DNA of 43,852 nt from the NCBI GenBank assembly GCA_017625255.1, contig JAGALK010000010.1:1-43852 (forward strand), in the 5' to 3' direction. The DNA is from Lachnospiraceae bacterium (lineage in GTDB: Bacteria > Bacillota > Clostridia > Lachnospirales > Lachnospiraceae). Each line of letters begins with the position of its first letter. Position 1 is the first letter of the stretch. A model generated the notes under the pieces. It was not told the DNA's origin and searched no databases. It was given only the letters and a program-made list of their open reading frames with translations. Position numbers and translations under genes: made by a program. Positions 25,281-34,597 of this stretch are shown here, in pieces.

Positions 25281-26531
25281 ATGGAATTATTAGAAATTTG
25301 TAAACAAGCAAAAGAAGTAAAGCAGCAGGTAGGTGTGCTTTCCACAAGCCAGAAAAATGAGGCTCTTTTAGCTGTAGCTGACAAATTAGTAGAAAAACAA
25401 GCAGAGCTTATAGCTGCCAATGCGATAGATATGGAAAACGGCAGAGAAAATCATATGCCTGAAGGACTTCTTGACCGTCTTTTAATCAACGAAACCAGAA
25501 TTGCCCAGATGGCAGAAGGCTTAAGACAAGTCGTTGGCTTAGATGATCCAATCGGCGAAGTACTTTCCATGAAAAAGCGTCCAAATGAACTGATGATTGG
25601 AAAAAAACGCGTGCCACTTGGTGTAATTGGTATTATCTACGAATCTCGTCCAAATGTAACAGCAGATGCCTTTGGCTTATGCTTTAAAACCGGAAATGTT
25701 GTTATTTTAAGAGGCGGAAAAGATGCCATCAACTCCAATCAGGCGATTGTAGCCTGTATTCAGGAGGCTTTAGAGGAGCAGCATCTGCCAAAGGAAGCGA
25801 TTTCTCTGATTACAGATACATCCCACGAAACAGCCAGAGAATTTATGCATATGAATCAGTATGTGGATGTACTTATCCCAAGAGGAGGCGCTGGTTTAAT
25901 TCGTACAGTAGTAGAAAATGCCACTATTCCGGTTATTGAAACGGGAACAGGAAACTGCCATATCTATGTAGATGAAAGTGCAGATTTTACTATGGCATGT
26001 GATATTATATTCAATGCCAAAACCCAGAGAATCGGTGTCTGCAATGCCTGCGAATCCTTATTAGTACATGAAAGTATTGTCAAAGACTTTATTCCTGTAT
26101 TAGAAAAGAAATTAGCAGAAAAAAATGTCGAGATTCGTGCGGATGAACTCATTCAAAAGGCCTCTATTGCTGAATCTAATGTAATTGCTGCAACAGAAGA
26201 GGACTGGGGCAGTGAATACTTAGACTACAAGATTTCTGCCAAAACAGTTGCCTCTGTGGATGAAGCTATTGCCCATATCAATCGTTACAATACCGGCCAT
26301 TCTGAAGCAATTATTACCAATAGCTATGAAAATGCAGAAAAATTCCTAAATGAAGTTGATGCAGCGGCAGTTTATGTCAATGCCTCTACACGATTTACTG
26401 ATGGATTTGAATTTGGCTTTGGAGCAGAAATCGGTATCAGTACACAGAAGCTTCATGCAAGAGGTCCAATGGGCTTAAAAGCACTTACCAGCACCAAATT
26501 TATTATTTATGGAAATGGACAGATTCGTTAA
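25281..26531 (+). CDS. proA: Gamma-glutamyl phosphate reductase
   Basis: The second proline-synthesis step, NADPH-dependent reduction of glutamyl 5-phosphate. The 416-aa protein belongs to the aldehyde dehydrogenase superfamily. It has [17 protein letters not shown] (about 112-128), [11 protein letters not shown], and the catalytic cysteine in [15 protein letters not shown] (about 250-264). The C-terminal [21 protein letters not shown] is also conserved. ATG follows AAGGAGG. With proB it supplies two of the three enzymes; proC is not in the window. Confidence 0.97.
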   Translation: MELLEICKQAKEVKQQVGVLSTSQKNEALLAVADKLVEKQAELIAANAIDMENGRENHMPEGLLDRLLINETRIAQMAEGLRQVVGLDDPIGEVLSMKKRPNELMIGKKRVPLGVIGIIYESRPNVTADAFGLCFKTGNVVILRGGKDAINSNQAIVACIQEALEEQHLPKEAISLITDTSHETAREFMHMNQYVDVLIPRGGAGLIRTVVENATIPVIETGTGNCHIYVDESADFTMACDIIFNAKTQRIGVCNACESLLVHESIVKDFIPVLEKKLAEKNVEIRADELIQKASIAESNVIAATEEDWGSEYLDYKISAKTVASVDEAIAHINRYNTGHSEAIITNSYENAEKFLNEVDAAAVYVNASTRFTDGFEFGFGAEIGISTQKLHARGPMGLKALTSTKFIIYGNGQIR

Positions 26532-26546
26532 TAAGCGAGGAATAAA

Positions 26547-28022
26547 ATGGAAACAAATTTCAAATTAAAGATTATAGATAAAACACAAATTCCTGAAACA
26601 GAACCAAAAAGACAATATTATTTTATTGAAATTGCAAAGGAATATATCAAACAATTATCCGCAATCAAAGGCTCACCAATGACTTTTCATGTATCTACCT
26701 TTGGCTGTCAAATGAATGCCAGAGATTCTGAAAAATTAGTAGGTATTTTGGAACAGATTGGTTATGAAGAAGTGGATACAGAAGAAGCTGATTTTGTTAT
26801 TTATAATACCTGTACCGTTAGAGAAAATGCCAATAATAAGGTGTATGGCCGTTTAGGATATCTCAATGGTTTTCAGAAAAAAAATCCATTGATGATGATT
26901 GGACTTTGCGGCTGTATGATGCAGGAACCTACCGTTGTAGAGAAAATCAAACAGAGCTATCGTTTTGTAAATCTGATTTTTGGTACACACAATATTTATA
27001 AATTTGCCGAATTGATTACAACAGCCATTGAGAACAGCTTTTCCGATTTGGCTAAGAAAAAAGGCAGCTCCATGACTATAGACATCTGGGAGGATACGGA
27101 TAAAATCGTAGAAGATCTTCCGATTGAAAGAAAGTATTTCTTCAAATCAGGGGTAAATATTATGTTTGGCTGCAATAATTTCTGCAGCTATTGCATCGTA
27201 CCTTATGTGCGTGGAAGAGAAAGAAGCCGCGAGCCAAAAGATATCATTCGCGAAATTGAAAAATTAGTGGCAGACGGCGTTGTAGAAGTCATGCTTTTAG
27301 GTCAAAATGTAAATTCCTATGGAAAAAACTTAGACAATCCCATCAGTTTTGCAGCACTTTTACAGGAAATTGAGAAAATCGATGGCTTAGAGCGCATTCG
27401 TTTCATGACTTCCCATCCAAAGGATTTATCCGATGAATTGATTGAAGTGATGAAAAATTCAAAAAAAATCTGCAAACATCTACATTTGCCATTACAGTCC
27501 GGCAGTTCAAGAATCTTAAAGATTATGAACCGCCATTATGACAAAGAAAGATATTTAGAATTAGTCGAAAAAATCCGAACAGCCGTTCCGGATATAGCAT
27601 TAACAACAGATATTATTGTAGGCTTCCCGGGTGAAACCGAAGAAGATTTTGAAGAGACTATGGATGTGGTTCGAAAGGTTGGCTATGACAGTGCATTTAC
27701 ATTTATTTATTCCAAAAGAACAGGAACTCCTGCCGCTTCCATGGAAAATCAGATTCCTGAAGATGTGGTAAAGGTGCGTTTTGACCGTCTGTTAAAAGAG
27801 GTTCAAAAAACAGCCACAAAAAAAGCAGAAGCCTTAACCGGAAATATCGAAAAAGTCTTAGTTGAAAGTGTAAATGAACAGGATGAACATCTTGTGACAG
27901 GACGACTTAGCAATAATTCCGTAGTTCATTTAACAGGAACTGCTGATTTAATAGGAAAAATTATAGATGTTAAATTAACAGAATGTAAAGGATTTTATTA
28001 TATCGGAGAAGAGGTTAAATAA
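26547..28022 (+). CDS. miaB: tRNA-2-methylthio-N6-dimethylallyladenosine synthase
   Basis: A radical-SAM methylthiotransferase that adds a methylthio group to i6A37 of tRNA. The 491-aa protein has an N-terminal extension of about 45 residues, then the UPF0004 domain with cluster cysteines C54 (FGCQMN), C89 (NTCTVR) and C123 (CGCMMQ). The radical-SAM motif C209-C213-C216 (FGCNNFCSYC) follows, with a C-terminal TRAM domain (about 420-490). The ATG has GAGG upstream. The extension is common in clostridial MiaB proteins and is not a fusion. Confidence 0.96.
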   Translation: METNFKLKIIDKTQIPETEPKRQYYFIEIAKEYIKQLSAIKGSPMTFHVSTFGCQMNARDSEKLVGILEQIGYEEVDTEEADFVIYNTCTVRENANNKVYGRLGYLNGFQKKNPLMMIGLCGCMMQEPTVVEKIKQSYRFVNLIFGTHNIYKFAELITTAIENSFSDLAKKKGSSMTIDIWEDTDKIVEDLPIERKYFFKSGVNIMFGCNNFCSYCIVPYVRGRERSREPKDIIREIEKLVADGVVEVMLLGQNVNSYGKNLDNPISFAALLQEIEKIDGLERIRFMTSHPKDLSDELIEVMKNSKKICKHLHLPLQSGSSRILKIMNRHYDKERYLELVEKIRTAVPDIALTTDIIVGFPGETEEDFEETMDVVRKVGYDSAFTFIYSKRTGTPAASMENQIPEDVVKVRFDRLLKEVQKTATKKAEALTGNIEKVLVESVNEQDEHLVTGRLSNNSVVHLTGTADLIGKIIDVKLTECKGFYYIGEEVK

Positions 28023-28026
28023 ATCC

Positions 28027-28404
28027 ATGACAAGACGATTGGGAAAAAATGACCGATGGCTGTTGCTGATATTGGCTGTTATTTGTATCGGAATTTGTAT
28101 TTTTTTCTATCTGCAAAGAGGAGAAGCCGGAGCTGTTGCTAAGGTTACCATTGCAGGAGAGGTTTATGGAACTTATACATTGACACAGGATCAGACCATA
28201 GAAATCAAAATAGATGGAAAAGTCACCAATATACTTAAGATTCAGGATGGAACGGCAGATGTAACAAAAGCAAGCTGCCCGGATCATTTATGTGTACACC
28301 AGAAGTCAATTTCCAGAGAAAACGAAACCATTGTCTGTCTGCCAAATCAGGTAGTTATTGAAATAGAAGGGGCAAAAGCCTCTGCATTAGATTCCATGAC
28401 CTAA
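28027..28404 (+). CDS. NusG domain II-containing membrane protein (EetA-like)
   Basis: A 125-aa protein with one N-terminal membrane helix (about 11-28) and an extracytosolic NusG-domain-II-like beta domain. Three cysteines are visible, C84 and C89 in ASCPDHLC, and C104. The family is best known from Listeria EetA, part of a flavin-based extracellular electron transfer locus, where it sits beside EetB. Here the next gene is the matching EetB-like Gx transporter, 10 bases on. The rest of the eet locus is not present, and a wider role in extracytosolic redox or flavin chemistry is possible. The functional link is inference. Confidence 0.82.
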   Translation: MTRRLGKNDRWLLLILAVICIGICIFFYLQRGEAGAVAKVTIAGEVYGTYTLTQDQTIEIKIDGKVTNILKIQDGTADVTKASCPDHLCVHQKSISRENETIVCLPNQVVIEIEGAKASALDSMT

Positions 28405-28414
28405 GGAGAAGATA

Positions 28415-28903
28415 ATGAAACGAAAAACAGCACATCTTGGTATGCTTCTGGCAGTGGCTTTAATATGCAGCTATATAGAATCTTTGATTCCATTCTATTT
28501 TGGAATTCCGGGAGTAAAGCTTGGACTTACGAATATTGTCGTTGTATGGATGCTATACCTCATTGGTGCAAAAGAAGCCTTTTTGATTTCCATACTTCGC
28601 ATTTTGCTTGCCGGATTTATGTTTGGAAATCCATTCAGCATTATCTATAGCTTAGGCGGTGGTATACTAAGCTTTATAGCTATGCTGCTCTTAAAAAAGA
28701 CAAACAGATTTCAAGTAGTGTCAATAAGTGTATTAGGTGGTATTTTTCATAATATCGGACAGCTTTTAGTAGCTTCTCTTGTAGTGGAAAATTTTAACCT
28801 TTTTTATTATATGCCCGTGCTTTTATCGGCTGGGTTTATTACGGGATTTTTAATTGGTATTCTTGCTCAGGAACTTATCGCAAGATTGAAGGGACGATTG
28901 TAG
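28415..28903 (+). CDS. Gx transporter family membrane protein (EetB-like)
   Basis: A 162-aa polytopic membrane protein with about five hydrophobic segments and Gly-rich helices. GVKLGLTNIVVVWML (about 33-47) and GNPFSIIYSLGGGILS (about 71-86) match the Gx_transp family, which is related in fold to ECF transporter S components. Older annotation sometimes calls these heptaprenyl diphosphate synthase component I. The pairing with a NusG-II protein is the same as in Listeria EetA/EetB. ATG after AAGGAGA. The substrate is unknown. Confidence 0.82.
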   Translation: MKRKTAHLGMLLAVALICSYIESLIPFYFGIPGVKLGLTNIVVVWMLYLIGAKEAFLISILRILLAGFMFGNPFSIIYSLGGGILSFIAMLLLKKTNRFQVVSISVLGGIFHNIGQLLVASLVVENFNLFYYMPVLLSAGFITGFLIGILAQELIARLKGRL

Positions 28904-28905
28904 TT

Positions 28906-29517
28906 ATGTATTCATATATCAAAGGTACATTAGAAGAAATTGCAGAGGGTTTTATTGTCATTGATAATCATGGGATTGGTTATCAGATTCAAGCTCCTGC
29001 AAATATTATCGATTATTTGCCATCCATAGGCGAAAATATAAAAATTTATACATATTTGCATGTCAAAGAAGATGCTATGTCCTTATTTGGTTTTATTACC
29101 AGAGATGACTTAAAAATCTTTAAGCTTTTATTGGGCGTAAACGGAATTGGTCCAAAAGGTGCTCTTGGTATTTTATCTGTTATGTCTACGGATGATTTGC
29201 GTTTTGCCGTAATCGGCGGAGATTCTAAGGCTATTGCAAAAGCACCCGGAATCGGAGCTAAAACCGCACAGCGCATTATCTTAGAATTAAAGGATAAGCT
29301 GCATTTAGAAGATGTGTTTGAAGACAAAACAGAAATCACACAAAATATTCCTGTATCAGAGGCTAAAACTGTCAAAAACGAAGCCGTTCAAGCACTTGTG
29401 GCATTGGGCTATTCTTCTTCTGAAGCCTTATCCACACTTTCTAAAATTGATATAGCAGAGAATATGACAGTAGAAGAGGTTTTAAAGGCTGCACTAAAGC
29501 AGATGGCATTTATATAA
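28906..29517 (+). CDS. ruvA: Holliday junction branch migration protein RuvA
   Basis: The DNA-binding subunit that holds the four-way junction and recruits RuvB. The 203-aa protein has the N-terminal OB domain (about 1-63), the helix-hairpin-helix pair with LLGVNGIGPKGALGIL and APGIGAKTAQRIILELK (about 75-133), and the C-terminal RuvB-binding domain (about 155-203). It starts 2 bases after the Gx transporter stop. Confidence 0.97.
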   Translation: MYSYIKGTLEEIAEGFIVIDNHGIGYQIQAPANIIDYLPSIGENIKIYTYLHVKEDAMSLFGFITRDDLKIFKLLLGVNGIGPKGALGILSVMSTDDLRFAVIGGDSKAIAKAPGIGAKTAQRIILELKDKLHLEDVFEDKTEITQNIPVSEAKTVKNEAVQALVALGYSSSEALSTLSKIDIAENMTVEEVLKAALKQMAFI

Positions 29518-29538
29518 GAAAGGTATTAGCATTATACT

Positions 29539-30537
29539 ATGGGAAATCGAATCATATCTACACAGATACAGGAAGAAGATATCAAAATAGAAAAAAGTCT
29601 TCGTCCACAGACCTTAGAGGATTATATCGGTCAGCAAAAGGCGAAGGAACATTTAAAAATTTACATAGAAGCAGCAAAACAGCGACATGAGGCATTAGAT
29701 CATGTACTTTTATATGGACCACCGGGATTAGGGAAAACCACTTTGGCTGGTATCATTGCCAATGAAATGGGAACCCATATGAAAATTACCAGTGGGCCGG
29801 CAATCGGCAGAGTCGGAGAAATTGTAGCTATTTTACAAAGCTTAAAAGAAGGAGATCTTTTATTTATCGATGAAATCCATCGTCTGGATCGTCAGGTAGA
29901 GGAAGCACTGTATTCTGCGATGGAAGATTATGCCATTGACATTATGATTGGCAAAGAAGCAACGGCTAGGTCAATCCGTCTGGATTTGCCGAAATTTACC
30001 CTTGTAGGTGCAACCACCAGAGCGGGTCTGTTATCAGCTCCTTTACGGGATCGTTTTGGTGTGATACATCATTTAGAATTTTATACACCAAAAGAATTAG
30101 AAAAAATTATTATACAGTCTGCGCTAAAACTAGGTGTAACTATTGATGAAGAGGGTGCCTTTGAATTAGCCAGAAGAAGCCGGGGAACTCCAAGACTTGC
30201 TAATCGACTGTTAAAACGAGTCAGAGACTTTGCACAGGTGAAGTATGACGGACAAATTACAAAAGAAGTGGCAGCCTTTGCATTGGACTTATTAGAAGTA
30301 GATTCCTATGGTTTAGACCAAAATGACCGAAGTATTCTTTTGACCATTATAGAAAAATTCTCTGGCGGTCCTGTTGGATTGGATACTTTAGCTGCGGCTA
30401 TTGGTGAAGATTCCGGAACCATTGAAGATGTCTATGAGCCATATCTGGTAAAAAACGGTTTTATTAACCGTACGCCAAAGGGCAGAGTAGCCACAGCGCA
30501 TGCCTATACACACTTTAATATACCGATTCAGTCATAA
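29539..30537 (+). CDS. ruvB: Holliday junction branch migration helicase RuvB
   Basis: The AAA+ motor that drives branch migration of junctions with RuvA. The 332-aa protein has Walker [12 protein letters not shown] (about 60-70), Walker [11 protein letters not shown] (about 106-115), the sensor [18 protein letters not shown] and a C-terminal winged helix (about 255-330). It ends 78 bases before zapA. RuvC is not in the window. Confidence 0.97.
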   Translation: MGNRIISTQIQEEDIKIEKSLRPQTLEDYIGQQKAKEHLKIYIEAAKQRHEALDHVLLYGPPGLGKTTLAGIIANEMGTHMKITSGPAIGRVGEIVAILQSLKEGDLLFIDEIHRLDRQVEEALYSAMEDYAIDIMIGKEATARSIRLDLPKFTLVGATTRAGLLSAPLRDRFGVIHHLEFYTPKELEKIIIQSALKLGVTIDEEGAFELARRSRGTPRLANRLLKRVRDFAQVKYDGQITKEVAAFALDLLEVDSYGLDQNDRSILLTIIEKFSGGPVGLDTLAAAIGEDSGTIEDVYEPYLVKNGFINRTPKGRVATAHAYTHFNIPIQS

Positions 30538-30544
30538 ATAGCAG

Positions 30545-30573
30545 TTGTTTTTACAGGAAAAACTCAGTATAAT
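30545..30573 (+). promoter_or_regulatory. Promoter of zapA
   Basis: -35 TTGTTT (30545-30550), 17-bp spacer, -10 TATAAT (30568-30573), about 43 bases before the ATG. Confidence 0.65.
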
Positions 30574-30615
30574 AAGTAAAGTACAGAAGAAGCAGACACT
30601 TAGGGAGGGGTATAT

Positions 30616-31017
30616 ATGTCAGCAAAATCCAACACAGAGGTAATTATCGGTGGTAAAGTATATACACTTAGTGGTTACGAAGGTGAAGAATATTTACAGC
30701 GTGTAGCTGCGTATATTAATAATAAAATCAGTGACTTTAATGAAATGAAAAGCTATCGCCGTCTTCCGGCAGATATGCGTGCTACATTGGTACAGTTAAA
30801 TGTTGCAGATGATTATTTCAAAGCCAAAGAACGCATAGAGCTGTTAGAAGCAGATCTTGAGCGCAAGGAAAAGGAATTATACGAATTAAAGCATGAATTA
30901 ATTTCCATACAGATTAAAGCTGAAACCAGCGAAAAAAATATGGAAATACTTAAAATAGAAAACTCAAAGCTAGAAGCAGCCTTAAAAGCTTCTACAGAAA
31001 CAAAAGAGAAAAAATAA
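30616..31017 (+). CDS. zapA: Cell division protein ZapA
   Basis: An FtsZ-ring-associated protein that bundles FtsZ filaments. The 133-aa protein has the ZapA N-terminal domain (VIIGGKVYTLSG and EEYLQRVAAYINNKI, about 10-41) followed by a long charged coiled coil (about 65-125), longer than in E. coli ZapA. ATG follows GGGAGGGG. Its stop lies inside a strong terminator hairpin. The next genes, U32 peptidase, FtsW and PBP, also concern division or the wall. Confidence 0.9.
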   Translation: MSAKSNTEVIIGGKVYTLSGYEGEEYLQRVAAYINNKISDFNEMKSYRRLPADMRATLVQLNVADDYFKAKERIELLEADLERKEKELYELKHELISIQIKAETSEKNMEILKIENSKLEAALKASTETKEKK

Positions 31018-31043
31018 GGGACGAGCCTTCGTCCCTTATTTGT
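31012..31043 (+). terminator. Hairpin terminator after zapA
   Basis: A perfect 13-bp stem, AAATAAGGGACGA with TCGTCCCTTATTT, loop GCCT, overlapping the zapA stop. The T-run is short. Confidence 0.75.
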
Positions 31044-31071
31044 TATCATTTGACAAATAGAAAGGAATTTT

Positions 31072-33216
31072 ATGGTACAAAAACTAGAGCTTTTAGCACC
31101 AGCAGGAACATTCGAAACATTAAAAGCAGTTGTGCATGCCGGAGCAGATGCTGTATATTTTGGCGGAAGTCATTTCGGTGCAAGAGCATATGCGGGAAAC
31201 TTTACAAAAGAAGAAGTCTTAGAAGCAATTGACTTTTCTCATATCCATGATAAAAAAGTATTTATGGCAATTAATACTCTTTTTAAGGAAAAAGAAATAG
31301 AAGAACAGTTATATACCTATCTGCTGCCTTATTATGAACAGGGCTTAGATGGTGTAATCGTCCAGGATTTTGGCGTTTTGCAATTTATCAGAGAGCATTT
31401 TCCAGCGCTCCCCATCCACACAAGTACCCAAATGACAGTAACCAATGTGGAAGGTGCCAGATTCTTAGCCAATCAAGGCGCGTCTAGAATTGTCATGGCT
31501 CGTGAAATGTCCTTAGCTGAAATCAAAAATATTCATGACAGCGTTCCTGTAGAAATCGAAAGCTTTGTACATGGTGCGTTATGTTATTGCTATTCCGGTC
31601 AATGCCTCTTAAGCAGTATGCTTGGCGGCAGAAGCGGTAACCGCGGCAGATGTGCGCAGCCCTGCCGTCTGCCTTATGAGGTATATGGCAAAAACCAAAA
31701 GAGAATCAATGATAACAGACATCTGTATCCACTTAGTCCAAAGGATTTATGTACCATTGACCAGATTCCGCAGCTAGCTGAAAACGGCATTTTCTCTTTC
31801 AAAATTGAAGGCAGAATGAAACGAACAGAATATGCCGCAGGTGTGGTATCTATATACCGCAAATATATGGATCAGTATCTAAATTATGGCGCAAAAGACT
31901 ATCGTGTTACAAAAGAAGATTCTAAAAAGCTTTTTGATTATGGCAACCGCAGTGGCTTTACCTCCGGATACTATAACCAACACAATGGCGCAGATATGAT
32001 AACCTTTGACAAACCAAGTCATGAAAAAAATCATGAAAATACACATATATTTACTGAATCCAAAGAGAAATTAGATGGTTTTCTTACCATAAAAAAAGAA
32101 GAACCGATTTCCTGTACGGTAAACGGACTTAATCATTCGATAACTGTTTATGGAGAAATACCTCTTCCTGCTCAAAAACAGCCGATAACCAAAGATGTTA
32201 TCTTATCCAAAATGCAAAAAACAGGAAATACGCCGTTTGTTTTTGAAAATTTGGAAATACTCTTAGATGAAGGACTGTTTTTGCCAATGGCAGCCATTAA
32301 TGATTTGCGCCGACAGGCATTAGAACAGTTAGAAACAGAAATTACAAACGCATATAGACGAAAAACACCAACCGCATATATAGCCAAGGAATATACCACA
32401 CCTAAACAAGCACTGCAAAGCACTGCCATAAATGCCTCTGTGGAACAGGAGAGTCAGATAGAGCCACTTTTAGAAAGTGATTTAATTTCTGTGATTTATA
32501 TAGACAGTATGGTATTTAAGCGAAATGACATCGTAAATAAATTGCAGCAATTACATGAAAAAGCCAAACAGTATCAAAAAGAGATTTATTATATACTTCC
32601 GGCAATATTTAGAAAGCATACATCTGATTTTTATAAAACAATTTTATCCCAGATGCAGGTAGATGGTTTCTTGGTAAAAAGCTATGATGCTTTGGCATTT
32701 CTTTTAGAGCAAAAGATTGCTCCAGAGAATATCCGTATCGATTACAATGTATATACCTGGTCCAATCAAAGCAAACAAGCATTTTCACAGCTTGGTATCA
32801 AAGGCGATACCATTCCTTTGGAATTAAATCGAAAGGAATTAAAAGACCGGGAAAATGAAAAGAGTGAAATGCTCATTTACGGATATTTACCACTTATGAT
32901 TAGTGCACAATGTATAAACAGTAACTTATCCGGATGTGACGGCATACCAAAGGTACATTATCTCAAAGACCGTTATGGTGTATCCTTCCCTGTAAAAAAC
33001 CACTGTATGGAATGCTACAATGTAATCTATAATTCCAAGCCTTTGCTTTTATTTTCTGTCATGGATGAATTAAAGAAGCAGGGGATTTATAGTTTCCGAC
33101 TGGCATTTACAACAGAATCGAAAAAGCAGATAGACAAACTGCTTTTATCCTGTACAAAAGGGATGAACCAAACGGATGATTATACTTATGGACATTACAA
33201 ACGCGGCGTAGAATAG
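31072..33216 (+). CDS. U32 family peptidase (RlhA/TrhP-related)
   Basis: A 714-aa protein of the U32 family. The first half holds the U32 TIM-barrel-like domain with ELLAPAGTFETLKAVVHAGA at the start and the cysteine-rich ESFVHGALCYCYSGQCLLS and GRCAQPCRLPYEV segments (about 160-205). The second half includes a DUF3656-like region. Relatives in E. coli (RlhA, TrhP) act in hydroxylation of rRNA or tRNA cytidine/uridine, so an RNA-modifying role is more likely than proteolysis. That transfer is inference. AAAGGA precedes the ATG. Confidence 0.88.
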   Translation: MVQKLELLAPAGTFETLKAVVHAGADAVYFGGSHFGARAYAGNFTKEEVLEAIDFSHIHDKKVFMAINTLFKEKEIEEQLYTYLLPYYEQGLDGVIVQDFGVLQFIREHFPALPIHTSTQMTVTNVEGARFLANQGASRIVMAREMSLAEIKNIHDSVPVEIESFVHGALCYCYSGQCLLSSMLGGRSGNRGRCAQPCRLPYEVYGKNQKRINDNRHLYPLSPKDLCTIDQIPQLAENGIFSFKIEGRMKRTEYAAGVVSIYRKYMDQYLNYGAKDYRVTKEDSKKLFDYGNRSGFTSGYYNQHNGADMITFDKPSHEKNHENTHIFTESKEKLDGFLTIKKEEPISCTVNGLNHSITVYGEIPLPAQKQPITKDVILSKMQKTGNTPFVFENLEILLDEGLFLPMAAINDLRRQALEQLETEITNAYRRKTPTAYIAKEYTTPKQALQSTAINASVEQESQIEPLLESDLISVIYIDSMVFKRNDIVNKLQQLHEKAKQYQKEIYYILPAIFRKHTSDFYKTILSQMQVDGFLVKSYDALAFLLEQKIAPENIRIDYNVYTWSNQSKQAFSQLGIKGDTIPLELNRKELKDRENEKSEMLIYGYLPLMISAQCINSNLSGCDGIPKVHYLKDRYGVSFPVKNHCMECYNVIYNSKPLLLFSVMDELKKQGIYSFRLAFTTESKKQIDKLLLSCTKGMNQTDDYTYGHYKRGVE

Positions 33217-33223
33217 AGGGATT

Positions 33224-34597
33224 ATGAGTAATATTTTTTGTGAAGTATCAAAATATGTAATGATTGTACTATTTGCATTATATACTTACGAATGCTTTGC
33301 TGTATTTCGCAGAAAGCATACCAAAGAACAACAGAATATTATTTTTTACCGGCAAAATGTCTGGATGTTCGCACTTCATTTAGATGCCTACCTTGTATTG
33401 TTAGACCAGACAAAAAACTGGGGAATTATACTGTTTTATGGTATACAGGTTATCTTTTTTATCAGTGTGATTGTCAACTACAAAGTACTATATAAAAATG
33501 CATCCAAGCTTTTAGTCAATAATATGTGTATGCTGTTAGCCATCGGTTTTATTATTCTGACAAGACTTTCTGTAGAACGGGCATTTAAACAGTTTGGTAT
33601 TGCAGTCGCAGCAATGTTTCTTGCTCTTGTCGTACCATTTATGATAAAAAAAATCCGTTTTATTCGAAAAATGACATGGTTTTATGCAGTAATTGGACTG
33701 GTCGCATTAGGTGTTGTTGCCATAGCAGGAGCTGTAAGCTATGGTGCAAAGCTTTCCTTTACCATTGGCGGTATTACCTTGCAGCCATCAGAATTTGTCA
33801 AAATCATATTCGTATTTTTTGTTGCAGGAATGCTGCATAAATCTACAGAATTTAAACAGGTGGTTATTACGACGATTATCGCAGCTGCGCATGTTATTAT
33901 TCTGGTACTTTCCAAAGATTTAGGCGGTGCATTGATATTCTTTATAGTATATTTAGTGATGCTATATGTGGCAACAGCCAAACCATTGTACTTTTTGGGT
34001 GGTCTGGCAAGCGGATCTGTTGCAGCAGTCATTGCCTATGCCTTCTTTTCCCATGTACAAGTGCGCGTAATGGCATGGCAGGATCCCTTAAGTGTCATTG
34101 ATAATGAAGGTTACCAGATTTGTCAGTCACTATTTGCCATTGGCACAGGCGGCTGGTTTGGTGTGGGATTAAATCAGGGTATGCCAAATAAAATACCTGT
34201 TGTCGAGCAGGATTTTGTTTTTTCTGCTATTTCAGAAGAATTGGGGGGAATATTTGCTCTATGCCTGATTATGGTCTGTATGAGCTGCTTTCTTATGTTT
34301 ATCAATATCGCCATGCAGTTAAAAGACGGCTTTTATAAGCTGGTGGCATTAGGCTTAGGAACTACTTACGGTTTTCAGGTATTTCTAACCATCGGCGGTG
34401 TCATTAAATTTATTCCTTCAACAGGTGTAACCCTTCCGCTTGTCAGCTACGGTGGAAGTTCACTGCTTAGCACAATTATTATTTTTGCCATTATTCAGGG
34501 ATTTTATATTTTAAAAGAAAGTGAAGGAAAACGAAATGAAAAACAAAAAACCGGAAAACAAACAGGAATCAGTACAAAAACCGGAAAAATCCGTTAG
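33224..34597 (+). CDS. FtsW/RodA/SpoVE family peptidoglycan polymerase
   Basis: A SEDS-family glycosyltransferase that polymerises lipid II. The 457-aa membrane protein has about ten hydrophobic segments. The family signatures are FVFSAISEELG (about 328-338) and the loop-8 motif FIPSTGVTLPLVSYGGSSLL (about 405-424). An N-terminal extension of about 100 residues precedes the conserved core. The last 62 bases overlap the PBP gene in another frame, so the pair is translated together, and the encoded proteins are expected to form a SEDS-bPBP complex. FtsW, RodA and SpoVE cannot be separated from sequence alone. Confidence 0.92.
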   Translation: MSNIFCEVSKYVMIVLFALYTYECFAVFRRKHTKEQQNIIFYRQNVWMFALHLDAYLVLLDQTKNWGIILFYGIQVIFFISVIVNYKVLYKNASKLLVNNMCMLLAIGFIILTRLSVERAFKQFGIAVAAMFLALVVPFMIKKIRFIRKMTWFYAVIGLVALGVVAIAGAVSYGAKLSFTIGGITLQPSEFVKIIFVFFVAGMLHKSTEFKQVVITTIIAAAHVIILVLSKDLGGALIFFIVYLVMLYVATAKPLYFLGGLASGSVAAVIAYAFFSHVQVRVMAWQDPLSVIDNEGYQICQSLFAIGTGGWFGVGLNQGMPNKIPVVEQDFVFSAISEELGGIFALCLIMVCMSCFLMFINIAMQLKDGFYKLVALGLGTTYGFQVFLTIGGVIKFIPSTGVTLPLVSYGGSSLLSTIIIFAIIQGFYILKESEGKRNEKQKTGKQTGISTKTGKIR

